64,000 bases of DNA from Nocardia farcinica (GCF_001182745.1 NZ_LN868939.1:248001-312000); one strand, 5' to 3'; positions 9,966 to 20,791 are shown, counted from the first letter of the stretch. The notes: generated by a model not told the origin, from the letters alone. Translations and numbers: made by a program.

Positions 9966-11021
9966 ATGAGCGAGAGCGAATTGAAGGAGTTCGCCGACTC
10001 GGTGCGGGCGCTGCTGGGCAAGCACGCCCAGCCCGCGGCCGTGCGGGCGGCGATGGACACCGACCTCGGCTACGACCCGGCGTTGTGGCGGCTGCTGTGC
10101 GAGCAGATCGGCGTCGCCGCGCTGGCGATTCCCGAGGAGTACGGCGGCATCGGGGCGAGCCTGGTCGAATCCCTGCTGGTGGTGGGCGAACTGGGCCGCA
10201 CGCTGGCCGGTGTGCCGATGCTCGGCTCGGCGGTGCTCGGCGCGCAGGCGCTGCTGCTGTCCGGCGATGACGAGGCGTGCGCCCGGCTGCTGCCCGAGGT
10301 GGCCGAGGGCGGCCGCACCCTGGCGGTGTGCTGGGCCGGCCCGCGCGGCTGGGACGAGCCCGGCGTGCGCGCCCGGGGTGAGAGCCTGTCCGGCACGGCG
10401 CATTACGTGCTCGACGCGGCCGGAGCCGGCACGCTGATCGTGGTGACGGCGGAGGGCTTGTTCGAGGTCGCGGCCGATGCCGAGGGCGTCGCCCGGCGGG
10501 TGGTGCCCACCCTCGATCCCACCCGCAAGCTCGCCGAGGTCACCTTCACCGAGGTGCCCGCCCGGCGCCTCGGCACGGGCGATCCCGCCCCGGTGATCGC
10601 CCGGCTACGCGAGGTCGCGTGGGCCGCCGTGGCCGCCGAGCAGGTCGGCGCGGCGCAGCGGTGCCTGGAGATGACCGTCGAGTACACCAAGTCGCGGGTG
10701 CAGTTCGGCAGGCCGATCGGCAGCTTCCAGGCGCTCAAGCACCGGATGGCCGACATGTACGTGCTGGTGGAGTCGGCGAAGTCCGCCTCCCGGCTGGCGA
10801 CGGAGTCGGTGGCCACCGGTGCGGAATCGGCGGCCGAGGATGTGTGGGTGGCGCGTGCACAGTGCTCGCGGGCCTTCACCGACGTGGTCGCCGAGACCGT
10901 GCAGATGCACGGCGGCATCGCGATCACCTGGGAGCACGACGCGCACCTGTTCTTCAAACGCGCCCACGGCGACGCGCAGCTGTTCGGCCCGGCCCGGCGG
11001 CCCCTGCCGCTGACCGCCTGA
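9966..11021 (+). CDS. fadE33: Acyl-CoA dehydrogenase FadE33
   Basis: Acyl-CoA dehydrogenase-like subunit of 351 residues: IPEEYGGIGASLVES near 45-59, KSRVQFGRPIGSFQALKHRM near 240 and MHGGIAITWEHDAHLF near 315. Like FadE32 it is short and probably works with a partner, completing the KstR2-controlled dehydrogenases (Rv3564 position). Unlike the upstream genes it is not overlapped: 150 bp with two hairpin repeats separate it from fadE32. AAGAGAGGT just before the ATG is the likely ribosome site. A strong terminator follows 30 bp after the stop, ending the operon. Confidence 0.84.
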   Translation: MSESELKEFADSVRALLGKHAQPAAVRAAMDTDLGYDPALWRLLCEQIGVAALAIPEEYGGIGASLVESLLVVGELGRTLAGVPMLGSAVLGAQALLLSGDDEACARLLPEVAEGGRTLAVCWAGPRGWDEPGVRARGESLSGTAHYVLDAAGAGTLIVVTAEGLFEVAADAEGVARRVVPTLDPTRKLAEVTFTEVPARRLGTGDPAPVIARLREVAWAAVAAEQVGAAQRCLEMTVEYTKSRVQFGRPIGSFQALKHRMADMYVLVESAKSASRLATESVATGAESAAEDVWVARAQCSRAFTDVVAETVQMHGGIAITWEHDAHLFFKRAHGDAQLFGPARRPLPLTA

Positions 11022-11050
11022 CCCCGGTACGGGCCCGACCTGCACCGACG

Positions 11051-11083
11051 AGACCCCGGCGAGCCCGCTCGCCGGGGTCTTCG
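11051..11083 (+). terminator. Rho-independent-type terminator after fadE33
   Basis: Perfect 13-bp stem, AGACCCCGGCGAG (11051-11063) with CTCGCCGGGGTCT (11068-11080), a CCCG loop and a trailing TT. Confidence 0.85.
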
Positions 11084-11142
11084 GCGTCTGGAGTGGGATA
11101 TTTCACGAGAAATATATAGTTAGCTTAGGTAATAATGTTCTG

Positions 11143-11619
11143 GTGCGGCATGCTGCGGTGACCAGGGCGGACGACACGGTCGTCGATCTCGTCGTCGCCG
11201 CGAGCAGGCTCACCCGGCTGGCCGGGGCGATCGCCGACGACGATCTGCCCAGGGCGACAGCCCGGGCCCTGGCGGTCCTGGACGAGCACGACGCGGTGCG
11301 CGTCAGCGAATTCGCCCGCAACTACGGGTCGTCCCAACCGGCGGCAACGGCGCTGCTCGGCCGACTCGTCGACGCGGGCTATGCGAGCAGAAGCAAGGAC
11401 CCCGCCGATTCCCGGGCCGTCGTCGTCGCCCTCACCCCGGCCGGACGCGAACGGCTCGCCCGGGTGCGCGCGGCCTACGGCACGGCGATGACCGCCCGGC
11501 TCGCCGACGGCATCGACCCCGAACGCCTGCGCTCCGCACACGACGTCATGACCGAACTGCTGGCGGCGCTGTCCACGCCCGCGCCCCGGCCCGACCCGTC
11601 GAGGACTCCCCACCCATGA
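11143..11619 (+). CDS. MarR-family transcriptional regulator
   Basis: Winged-helix regulator of 158 residues. The recognition region reads VSEFARNYGSSQPAATALLG, and the wing follows at GYASRSKDPADSRAVVVALT, a typical MarR D-x-R-D-R-like beta hairpin. It is likely a ligand-released repressor of the exporter with which it overlaps (ATGA at 11616-11619). GTG 11143 or GTG 11158 can start it; neither has a strong ribosome site. The 40 bp upstream are strikingly AT-rich (AATATATAGTTAG at 11111) and probably hold promoter and operator. Confidence 0.82.
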   Translation: MRHAAVTRADDTVVDLVVAASRLTRLAGAIADDDLPRATARALAVLDEHDAVRVSEFARNYGSSQPAATALLGRLVDAGYASRSKDPADSRAVVVALTPAGRERLARVRAAYGTAMTARLADGIDPERLRSAHDVMTELLAALSTPAPRPDPSRTPHP

Positions 11620-12857
11620 GCACCGCGACCCACGCGCGCCCGAGCGCGCCGGAATCGACCAGGCAACCCAAGGCAGTCTGGGCGGTGGCATTCGCCAGCG
11701 TCATCGCCTTCATGGGCATCGGCCTGGTCGACCCGATCCTCAAGCCGATCGGCGAACAGCTGCACGCCTCCCCCTCGCAGGTGTCGCTGCTGTTCACCAG
11801 CTACATGGCCGTCACCGGCATCGCGATGCTGGTCACCGGTGTGGTGTCCAGCCGGTTCGGCGCGAAGAAGACACTGCTGGCCGGTCTCGCCATCATCGTG
11901 GTGTTCTCCGCGCTGGCGGGCATGTCCGACTCGATCGGGCAGATCGTCGGTTTCCGCGCGGGCTGGGGCCTGGGCAACGCCCTGTTCATCGCCACCGCGC
12001 TGGCCACCATCGTCGGCGCCGCCAGCGGCGGGGTCGCCAAGGCGATCATCCTGTACGAGGCGGCGCTTGGCATCGGCATCGCGGCCGGCCCGCTGCTGGG
12101 CGGTGTGCTCGGCGACATCAGCTGGCGCGGGCCGTTCTTCGGCGTCGCGGCGCTGATGGCGATCGCCTTCGTCGCGATCGTGGCGCTGCTGCCGGAACTG
12201 CCCAAGCCCGCGCAGCCCACCTCGCTCGCGGCCCCGTTCCGGGCGCTGCGCCACCGCGGACTGCTGATCGTCAGCATCACCGCGCTGCTCTACAACTTCG
12301 GCTTCTTCACCCTGCTCGCCTACACCCCGTTCCCGCTGGACATGGGCAGCTACGCGATCGGCTTCATCTTCTTCGGCTGGGGTGTGCTGCTGGCGATCAC
12401 CTCGGTGTTCGCGGCCCCGCGCCTGCAGCGCCGCTTCGGCACGCTGCCGATGATCGCCACCGTGCTCGGCCTGTTCGCCCTCGACCTGGCGGTGATGGCG
12501 ATGTTCGCCGAGCACAAGCCGGTGCTGATCGTCGGCGTGGTGCTCGCGGGCGCCTTCCTGGGCGTGAACAACACCCTGATCACCGAGGCCGTGATGATCT
12601 CCGCGCCGGTCGAGCGTTCCACCGCCTCGGCCGCCTACAGCTTCGTCCGCTTCGCCGGTGGCGCGGTGGCCCCGTGGCTGGCGGGCAAGCTCGGCGAGCA
12701 CATGGTGGCGCTGCCGTTCTGGGTGGGCGCCGCCTGCACCGCCGCCGCCGTCGCCGTGCTGCTCCTCGGCCGCAACGCCCTGGCCCACATCGACGACCAC
12801 GACCCGGCCCCGCACTCGATCACCGAAGCCCAGGCCATCACCCTCGGCGACGACTGA
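11616..12857 (+). CDS. Major facilitator superfamily exporter
   Basis: MFS permease of 413 residues with about 12 hydrophobic helices, a cytoplasmic loop near 215-230 splitting the halves, and the loop 2-3 motif SSRFGAKKTLL. WGLGNALFIATALATIVG and ALGIGIAAGPLLGGVLGD are typical drug/H+ antiporter helices (motif C-like GPLLGG). It sits in the plasma membrane and probably expels a toxic small molecule by proton antiport. The start overlaps the MarR stop by 4 bp, so the pair forms a regulated efflux unit. Substrate unknown. Confidence 0.85.
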   Translation: MSTATHARPSAPESTRQPKAVWAVAFASVIAFMGIGLVDPILKPIGEQLHASPSQVSLLFTSYMAVTGIAMLVTGVVSSRFGAKKTLLAGLAIIVVFSALAGMSDSIGQIVGFRAGWGLGNALFIATALATIVGAASGGVAKAIILYEAALGIGIAAGPLLGGVLGDISWRGPFFGVAALMAIAFVAIVALLPELPKPAQPTSLAAPFRALRHRGLLIVSITALLYNFGFFTLLAYTPFPLDMGSYAIGFIFFGWGVLLAITSVFAAPRLQRRFGTLPMIATVLGLFALDLAVMAMFAEHKPVLIVGVVLAGAFLGVNNTLITEAVMISAPVERSTASAAYSFVRFAGGAVAPWLAGKLGEHMVALPFWVGAACTAAAVAVLLLGRNALAHIDDHDPAPHSITEAQAITLGDD

Positions 12858-12916
12858 CCCGTCACTCCCCGTGACGGAACCGGCAGGCGACGTACAGAAC
12901 GGTCGCCGGCCGAGAC

Positions 12917-13249
12917 TCACTCCGGGATCGGGAGGACGCCCTCGTCGACCGCCCACTTGATGGTCTTCTCCAGGCTCGGGCAGGTGTCGGGGCGGCCGGG
13001 GGCGGCACCGGATTCGGCGAGGCCGGCGAAGACCGGGCAGCGGGTAGCGGGTGGCTCGGTCCACTCCACCGAGGTCTGGTGCGCGCTGTACTTGCGCACC
13101 AGCACACGGCTGTGACACCCCTGGCAGTGCAGGGGTGTCATGCCGTCCTCGAGGTAGCGCTGCTTGTCGAGCGCGGTCTGGGCCTGCACCGCCGCCCGCC
13201 GCGCGGGCTGATCGGCGAAGTCCGGCGCCTTGGCCCAGCTCGCGCCCAT
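12917..13249 (-). CDS. Small Cys-rich protein coupled to kshA
   Basis: A 110-residue soluble protein of no family I recognise. It has four cysteines: C42 and C45 in HCQGCH, C71 in RCPVF and C90 in TCPSL. This suggests a metal-binding (zinc ribbon or iron) fold. CxxCH resembles a haem-c motif, but there is no signal peptide. Its ATG overlaps the kshA stop (TGATG), so it is made with KshA and falls under the same KstR-type promoter. M. tuberculosis also has a small uncharacterised gene beside kshA (Rv3527), though I cannot confirm homology. A role in assembly of, or electron delivery to, the Rieske oxygenase is inference only. Confidence 0.75.
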   Translation of the reverse strand: MGASWAKAPDFADQPARRAAVQAQTALDKQRYLEDGMTPLHCQGCHSRVLVRKYSAHQTSVEWTEPPATRCPVFAGLAESGAAPGRPDTCPSLEKTIKWAVDEGVLPIPE

Positions 13250-14466
13250 CAGACCCCGGCCTCGGCTTCCTTCTTGGCCTGCTCGGCCTCTTCGGCCTCG
13301 CGCTTGCGGCGCAGGTTCTCCGCCACCTCGGCCTCCCATGCCTCGTTCGCCTTGGTGGTGTCCACCTCGAACTCGAAGCGCTGGGTCATCTTCTCGGTCA
13401 CGTCGGCCACGTCCACGTAGAACTGCTCGTACCAGCGACGCAGCTGGTAGACCGGGCCGTCCTCCTCGCACAGCAGCGGGTTCTCGACCTTGGACTTGTG
13501 CTTCCAGATCTCCACGTCCTGCAGGAAGCCGGTGCCGAAGAATTCGGTCATGCTCTTGGCGAGCTTCTCGGCGGTCGCGTCGTCGATCCCGGTCGGCTTC
13601 TCCACCGTCAAGCCCCATTGCAGGACGAAGGAGTCCTGGGTGACCGGGTAGTGGCAGTTGATCAGCACGACCTTGATCTCGTACCCGCCGTAGATGTTGG
13701 TCAGCGGGTTGATCATGTACGACGGGCCGAAGTACGACGCCTCCGACTTCAGCAGCGTCTCACCGCCGTACTTGGCCGCCATCCCGACGTCCGGGCGCCC
13801 CTTGGTCTCCAGGAACTGGGTGGCGACATGCCCTTCGAAGACGTTCTTGAAGTACGTCGGGAAGGCGAAGTGGATGTAGAAGAAGTGCGCCATGTCGACC
13901 ACGTTGTCGATGATCTCGCGGCAGTTGGCGCCCTCGATCAGCAGCGAGTTCCAGGTCCACTCGGTCCAGCCGCTGTCGTGGCCGTCCTTGGGGTTGCCCT
14001 CGGCGTCGGCGTAGGGCCCCTCGATGTAGGGGATGGTGACCTCCGGGGGCGGTGGGTTGCCCTCGTGGTCGTGCCAGACGAACAGCTGGCCGTTGCGCTC
14101 GAGCGTCGTCCACTTGCGGGTGCGGGCCAGCGGCGGCACGCGCCGCGCGTACGGGATCGCGGTGCACTTGCCGTTGACGCCGGACCAGCGCCAGTCGTGG
14201 AACGGGCAGGCGATGTCGTCACCCTTGACCTCGCCCATGCTCAGGTCGCCACCCATGTGCCTGCAGTAGGCATCGAGCACCCGCAGTTCGCCCGCGCTGT
14301 CGGCCCAGACGACCAGCTTCGTGCCGAAGACTTCGACCGCGTGCGGCTTGCCGTCCCGGAACGTCTTGGCCAGGCCGAGGCAGTGCCAGCCGCGCGCATA
14401 TCGCGTGGGCGTGGTACCCACATCGAGCTCCCTGACCTTCGCACCGCCCTTGGGCGTATCTGCCAT
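13249..14466 (-). CDS. kshA: 3-ketosteroid 9α-hydroxylase oxygenase KshA
   Basis: Rieske non-haem iron oxygenase of 405 residues. The Rieske cluster ligands are C68-x-H70 and C87-x2-H90 (AYCRH and ACPFH). The mononuclear iron site is NVVDMAHFFYIH with N188, H194 and H199. KshA, fed electrons by the KshB reductase (not in this window), hydroxylates C9 of 3-ketosteroids; with KstD this opens ring B. ATG 14466 follows a strong GGAGGAGGAA ribosome site, and the longer ORF upstream lacks homology. The C-terminus is a charged Glu/Lys/Ala helix. It diverges from hsaA across two KstR-type palindromes. Confidence 0.95.
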   Translation of the reverse strand: MADTPKGGAKVRELDVGTTPTRYARGWHCLGLAKTFRDGKPHAVEVFGTKLVVWADSAGELRVLDAYCRHMGGDLSMGEVKGDDIACPFHDWRWSGVNGKCTAIPYARRVPPLARTRKWTTLERNGQLFVWHDHEGNPPPPEVTIPYIEGPYADAEGNPKDGHDSGWTEWTWNSLLIEGANCREIIDNVVDMAHFFYIHFAFPTYFKNVFEGHVATQFLETKGRPDVGMAAKYGGETLLKSEASYFGPSYMINPLTNIYGGYEIKVVLINCHYPVTQDSFVLQWGLTVEKPTGIDDATAEKLAKSMTEFFGTGFLQDVEIWKHKSKVENPLLCEEDGPVYQLRRWYEQFYVDVADVTEKMTQRFEFEVDTTKANEAWEAEVAENLRRKREAEEAEQAKKEAEAGV

Positions 14467-14489
14467 CGCGATTCCTCCTCCTTCTGTAC

Positions 14490-14503
14490 TAGAACACGTT
14501 ACA
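14490..14503. promoter_or_regulatory. KstR-type operator upstream of kshA
   Basis: TAGAACACGTTACA fits the TnnAACnnGTTnnA consensus of KstR sites, 24 bp upstream of the kshA ATG. Confidence 0.75.
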
Positions 14504-14593
14504 AAAATGTCGCGCTCCATGCCAGCGATTCGGCCCACTTCCTGCATGGGCGCGTCCGAGTACCTGCGATGAACCGCACTTCTCGACATAAAT

Positions 14594-14607
14594 AAGAACG
14601 TGTTCTA
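14594..14607. promoter_or_regulatory. KstR-type operator upstream of hsaA
   Basis: AGAACGTGTTCT (14595-14606) is a perfect palindrome with the AAC-nn-GTT core, 14 bp upstream of the hsaA ATG. Confidence 0.82.
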
Positions 14608-14620
14608 GTCTCAGAGACAA

Positions 14621-17621
<3,001 letters not shown>

Positions 17622-17667
17622 TTCGAGCGGCCCCGGCGGATTCCGGGGACGGGACAGGGCAGCAACG

Positions 17668-18255
17668 ATGGAGACGAATGTGACCGCCGACGCCAATCCG
17701 GTGATCGATCCCCGGCAGTTCCGCACTGTGCTCGGGCAGTTCTGCACCGGCATCACCGTCATCACCACCTTCGGTGCGGACGCGGCGCCGGTCGGCTTCG
17801 CCTGCCAGTCGTTCGCCGCCCTGTCCCTGGATCCGCCGCTGGTGCTGTTCTGCCCCACCAAGGGGTCGCGCTCGTGGGCGGCGATCGAGCGGTCCGGCCG
17901 CTTCTGCGTGAACATCCTGGCCGAGGCGCAGCAACCGGTGTGTGCCCGGTTCGGGTCCCGCGAGGAGGACAAGTTCGCAGGCACCTCCTGGCACACCTCG
18001 GAACTGGACCTGCCCGTGCTCGACGACGCGCTGGCGACCGTCGAGTGCCGGGTCGACAGCGTCATCGACGGCGGTGACCACTACATCGTCATCGGCCGGG
18101 TGCTCGCCCTGTCGGAATCCACCGACTCCGGCCGCCCGCTGCTGTTCTACCGCGGCCAGTACACCGCCATCGAGCCGGAGAAGACCACCCCCGCCCCCTG
18201 GCGCGCCGATCTGGACCACTTCCTCACCACCACCACGCTGGACACCTGGCTGTAG
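17668..18255 (+). CDS. hsaB: Flavin reductase HsaB
   Basis: FMN reductase of the flavin-reductase-like split-barrel family, 195 residues. VLGQFCTGITVIT near 22-34 and GFACQSFAALSLDPPLVLFC near 44-63 are the flavin-binding signature, and the FYRGQYTAIEPEKTTPA tail is typical of HsaB. It supplies FMNH2 to HsaA using NADH. ATG 17668 is listed, but GTG 17680 has the better ribosome site (GGAGA, 5-nt spacing) and would give 191 residues. Last gene of the hsaADCB operon, followed by a stem-loop. Confidence 0.92.
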   Translation: METNVTADANPVIDPRQFRTVLGQFCTGITVITTFGADAAPVGFACQSFAALSLDPPLVLFCPTKGSRSWAAIERSGRFCVNILAEAQQPVCARFGSREEDKFAGTSWHTSELDLPVLDDALATVECRVDSVIDGGDHYIVIGRVLALSESTDSGRPLLFYRGQYTAIEPEKTTPAPWRADLDHFLTTTTLDTWL

Positions 18256-18259
18256 CTGT

Positions 18260-18280
18260 CCACCGGGGCCCTGCCGGTGG
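18260..18280 (+). terminator. Stem-loop after hsaB
   Basis: CCACCGG (18260-18266) pairs with CCGGTGG (18274-18280), 5 bp past the hsaB stop. It lacks a U tract. Confidence 0.5.
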
Positions 18281-18298
18281 CCCCGACCTCCTGCTAAT

Positions 18299-18314
18299 AT
18301 AAGTTCACACTTAT
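18299..18314. promoter_or_regulatory. Probable ArsR-type operator
   Basis: Perfect 6-4-6 inverted repeat ATAAGT-TCAC-ACTTAT in an AT-rich patch, just upstream of the ribosome site of the SRPBCC/ArsR pair. Its size fits ArsR-family operators; autoregulation is inferred. Confidence 0.65.
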
Positions 18315-18328
18315 CAAAGGAGGTCGTC

Positions 18329-18985
18329 ATGGCATTGCTGACAAATCCGGTCGCCACGGCCGGACTGGTGACGCGCGAGGTCAGGACCGGGAGCCGGGCG
18401 GGAGTACCGACCCGGATCGCGGTGGCGCGGCGCAGCTACCCCACCGAGCAGGCGGACCTGTGGGACGCGCTCACCAACGCCGAGCGGCTGCCGCGCTGGT
18501 TCCTGCCGATCACCGGGGAACTCGGCATCGGCGGTCGCTACCAGCTCGAGGGAAACGCGGGCGGGATCGTCGAGGAATGCGACGAGCCGCGCCAGTTCGC
18601 CGTCACCTGGGAGATGGGACCGCAGGTGTCGTGGCTGCGGGTGACGCTCACCCCCGGCGACGACGGGACCGTGCTGGAGCTGGAGCACGAGGCGCCGGTC
18701 GATCCCCAGATGTGGGAACAGTTCGGGCCGGGCGCGGTCGGTGTCGGCTGGGATCTGGCGCTGATGGGGCTCGACGAACATGTGCGCACCGGCGAACCGG
18801 TGGACACCGATGCCGCGCTGACCCTGCACACCACGCCCGACGGGATCACATTCATCCGCACCGCCGCCGAATCGTGGGCCGATGCCGCCATCGCCGACGG
18901 CGACGACCCCACCACCGCGCACACCGCCGCCGAACAGACCATCGTCTTCTACACCACCGAACCCGAGGAGGGCGCCGAGTCCTGA
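18329..18985 (+). CDS. SRPBCC (AHSA1-type) domain protein
   Basis: A 218-residue START/Bet v1-like protein. The signature is a helix-grip fold starting SYPTEQADLWDALTNAERLPRWFLP, followed by GGRYQLEGNAGGIVEECDEP and WLRVTLTPGDDGTVLELEHEA. Such proteins bind hydrophobic ligands in a cavity. It has a strong AAAGGAGGT ribosome site and overlaps the ArsR start by 1 nt. SRPBCC/ArsR pairs are widespread in actinobacteria, with the ArsR probably sensing the same stress or ligand. The cellular role is unknown. The palindrome at 18299-18314 likely controls it. Confidence 0.82.
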   Translation: MALLTNPVATAGLVTREVRTGSRAGVPTRIAVARRSYPTEQADLWDALTNAERLPRWFLPITGELGIGGRYQLEGNAGGIVEECDEPRQFAVTWEMGPQVSWLRVTLTPGDDGTVLELEHEAPVDPQMWEQFGPGAVGVGWDLALMGLDEHVRTGEPVDTDAALTLHTTPDGITFIRTAAESWADAAIADGDDPTTAHTAAEQTIVFYTTEPEEGAES

Positions 18986-19371
18986 TGGCGGCATCCCCGG
19001 CGAAGATCTTCGAGGCACTCGGCGACCCGATCCGCCGCCACCTGCTCGAGCTGCTCGCGGCGGGTGAACAACCCGCGGGCGCCCTCGTCGCGGCGGTGCA
19101 GCAACACGCCGCCATCTCCCAGCCCGGCGTCTCCCAGCACCTGAAAACGCTGCGCGACGCCGGGTTGGTCACCGTGCGCGCCGAGGGCACCCGCCGCCTC
19201 TACGCCCTCGACCCCACCGGCCTGGACACCGCCCGCACCTGGCTCACCACCCTGCTCGACCCCCTGCACCCGTTCACCCAACCCCTCGACGCCCTCGCCA
19301 CCGAAGTGGCCCGCGGCAAACGCACCCGCCGCACCAGCCCCGACTCCCAGACGACCGCCCGAGGCGCCTGA
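18985..19371 (+). CDS. ArsR-family repressor
   Basis: Winged-helix repressor of 128 residues. FEALGDPIRRHLLELLA opens the domain, the recognition helix is SQPGVSQHLKTLRDAGLV near 46-63, and the wing is VRAEGTRRLYAL. There is no CxC metal site in the alpha-3 or alpha-5 helices, so it is more likely to sense something other than arsenic-type metals. The tail is basic (RGKRTRRTS). Cotranslated with the SRPBCC protein (TGATG) and probably represses that operon through the inverted repeat upstream. Confidence 0.88.
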   Translation: MAASPAKIFEALGDPIRRHLLELLAAGEQPAGALVAAVQQHAAISQPGVSQHLKTLRDAGLVTVRAEGTRRLYALDPTGLDTARTWLTTLLDPLHPFTQPLDALATEVARGKRTRRTSPDSQTTARGA

Positions 19372-19401
19372 AGCCGCCCGTCCGAGCGTCCTGACATCAG
19401 A

Positions 19402-19429
19402 TTGATTGAATCATTACGTCATCTAGAAT
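19402..19429 (+). promoter_or_regulatory. Sigma-70-like promoter of the Fic gene
   Basis: TTGATT (19402-19407) and TAGAAT (19424-19429) with a 16-bp spacer. The -35 lies in a TGATT-g-AATCA palindrome (19403-19413). The expected transcription start falls at about 19436, so ATG 19437 could be leaderless. Confidence 0.55.
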
Positions 19430-19436
19430 GCGGGTC

Positions 19437-20573
19437 ATGCTGTTTCCGACGCCGCCCTTGAGTCCCCGCGACGAGAAGGTGCTGGCCGACGTCGACCGGA
19501 TTCGGCACGACCTCCAGCACCAGCTTCGCGGGACTCCAGCACCGTGGACAGGAGGATTGCGCAAGTTCCTCACCGCCGACGCCGTAGCCGCGTCGAACTC
19601 GATCGAGGGCTTCAAGGTCTCGACCGTCGACGTGGAAGACCTCATGGCGGGCGAACGAGATGTCGAGGTCTCGGAGGAGAATCGCGCCGAGACGCTCGCC
19701 TACGAGCGGATGATGACCTACATCCAGACGTTGCACGACGTCCCCGACTTCGCCTACAGCAAGGGACTGCTCAACTCACTGCACTGGATGCTGCAGGGGC
19801 ACCGCCACAGCACGCGCAAGCCGGCCGGCCAGTGGCGGCGCGGGCCCGTGTATGTCACCGACGCTCGCGACCCGAACATCGCGGCCTATGTCGCCCCCGA
19901 CGCCGCCGCCGTACCGGCCCTGATGGCAGAGCTGGTCGACTGGCTCGAGGACGACGACGGGACGCACTCGCTGGTACGTGCGGCGATGGCGCACCTGCAC
20001 CTCGTGTGCATCCATCCCTGGGCCGACGGAAACGGCCGGATGTCTCGGTCGTTGCAGACGCTGCTCATCGCGCGGGAAGGTGTGCTCGCCCCCGAGTTCT
20101 CCTCGATCGAAGCGTGGCTCGGTAGACCGGGCAACACGTGGGAGTATTACCAGGTGCTCGCCCGCCGCGGCCCCGAATACCAGCCGGACCAGGACGTATC
20201 GGACTGGCTCAGGTTCAATCTCACGGCGTATCACCAGCAGGCGCAGACCGTCCACGCACGATTCGACATCTCCGGCCGGGTGTGGACCGCACTCGCGGAA
20301 TCAGCCGCGCAGGAGCGCCTCGATCCTCGGACGGTATCGGCCCTGCACGACGTGGCGATGTCGGGTCGCGTGCGACGTTCCCGGTACGAGCGGAGTGAAG
20401 GTCTGAACATGCAACAGGCCCAACGCGACCTGCGCGACCTGGTCAAGATGCGCATTCTCGAGCCGGTCGGCCGAACCAGGGCGAGGTACTACGTCGCCGG
20501 GCCGCGTTTCCCGGAACGGGCGATGGAACTGGCCCGGACGCCGATCGTCCTGCGGGATCCGTACAGCGAGTAG
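19437..20573 (+). CDS. Fic-family AMP transferase, self-inhibited class
   Basis: Fic protein of 378 residues. The core motif HPWADGNGR (193-201) carries the catalytic His193 and the anion-hole glycines. Upstream, S53-NSI-E57-G58 matches the inhibitory [S/T]xxxE[G/N] motif whose Glu blocks ATP, so it is self-inhibited within one chain (class II) and needs no antitoxin. A C-terminal winged-helix-like part follows (SGRVRRSRYERSEGLNMQQAQRDL). Fic enzymes attach AMP to hydroxyls of target proteins; the target here is unknown. An earlier in-frame ATG at 19428 overlaps the predicted -10 box, so 19437 is preferred. It stands alone with no toxin-antitoxin partner. Confidence 0.85.
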   Translation: MLFPTPPLSPRDEKVLADVDRIRHDLQHQLRGTPAPWTGGLRKFLTADAVAASNSIEGFKVSTVDVEDLMAGERDVEVSEENRAETLAYERMMTYIQTLHDVPDFAYSKGLLNSLHWMLQGHRHSTRKPAGQWRRGPVYVTDARDPNIAAYVAPDAAAVPALMAELVDWLEDDDGTHSLVRAAMAHLHLVCIHPWADGNGRMSRSLQTLLIAREGVLAPEFSSIEAWLGRPGNTWEYYQVLARRGPEYQPDQDVSDWLRFNLTAYHQQAQTVHARFDISGRVWTALAESAAQERLDPRTVSALHDVAMSGRVRRSRYERSEGLNMQQAQRDLRDLVKMRILEPVGRTRARYYVAGPRFPERAMELARTPIVLRDPYSE

Positions 20574-20575
20574 GC

Positions 20576-20749
20576 CTACTCCACAAGGCGGACGGTGGCG
20601 AAGATCTCGCGGGCCTGGGCGGGGGTCAGTTCGTCGGGGACGCCGCGATCGGCGGCCAGGGTGCGGACGAGGATGGGGTTGTCGAGGTCGGGCGCCTTCG
20701 AGCGGCTGACGTAGCTGACGGTGCGCAGTTCAGCGCCGACGCCAACCAC
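20576..20749 (-). other. Short coding-like fragment, possible gene remnant
   Basis: A 57-codon reverse frame from GTG 20749 to TAG 20576 with strong GC third positions. The peptide contains TVSYVSRSKAPDLDNP and ends ELTPAQAREIFATVRLVE. It has no ribosome site and begins right beside the hsaF terminator, so it may be the C-terminal remnant of a lost gene or a small unknown protein. I do not recognise the family. Confidence 0.35.
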
Positions 20750-20754
20750 GTGCG

Positions 20755-20791
20755 ACGACCCGGGCCGCCCGCAACGGACGACCCGGGTCGT
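20755..20791 (-). terminator. Stem-loop downstream of hsaF
   Basis: ACGACCCGGG (20755-20764) pairs perfectly with CCCGGGTCGT (20782-20791). It lies 45 bp past the hsaF stop on the transcribed strand. Confidence 0.65.

Noticed and set aside
11111..11140. Possible IdeR iron box (TTAGCTTAGGTAA) before the MarR gene
   Set aside because: It matches only part of the 19-bp IdeR consensus and lacks dyad symmetry, and the downstream genes are not iron-related.
11475..13118. 547-codon reverse frame opposite the MFS exporter
   Set aside because: It is His/Gln/Asp-rich shadow sequence of the transporter with no domain.
13108..13126. CxxCH haem-c attachment site in the KshA-linked protein
   Set aside because: There is no signal peptide or membrane anchor, so periplasmic haem attachment is not expected. 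The other cysteines suggest metal binding instead.
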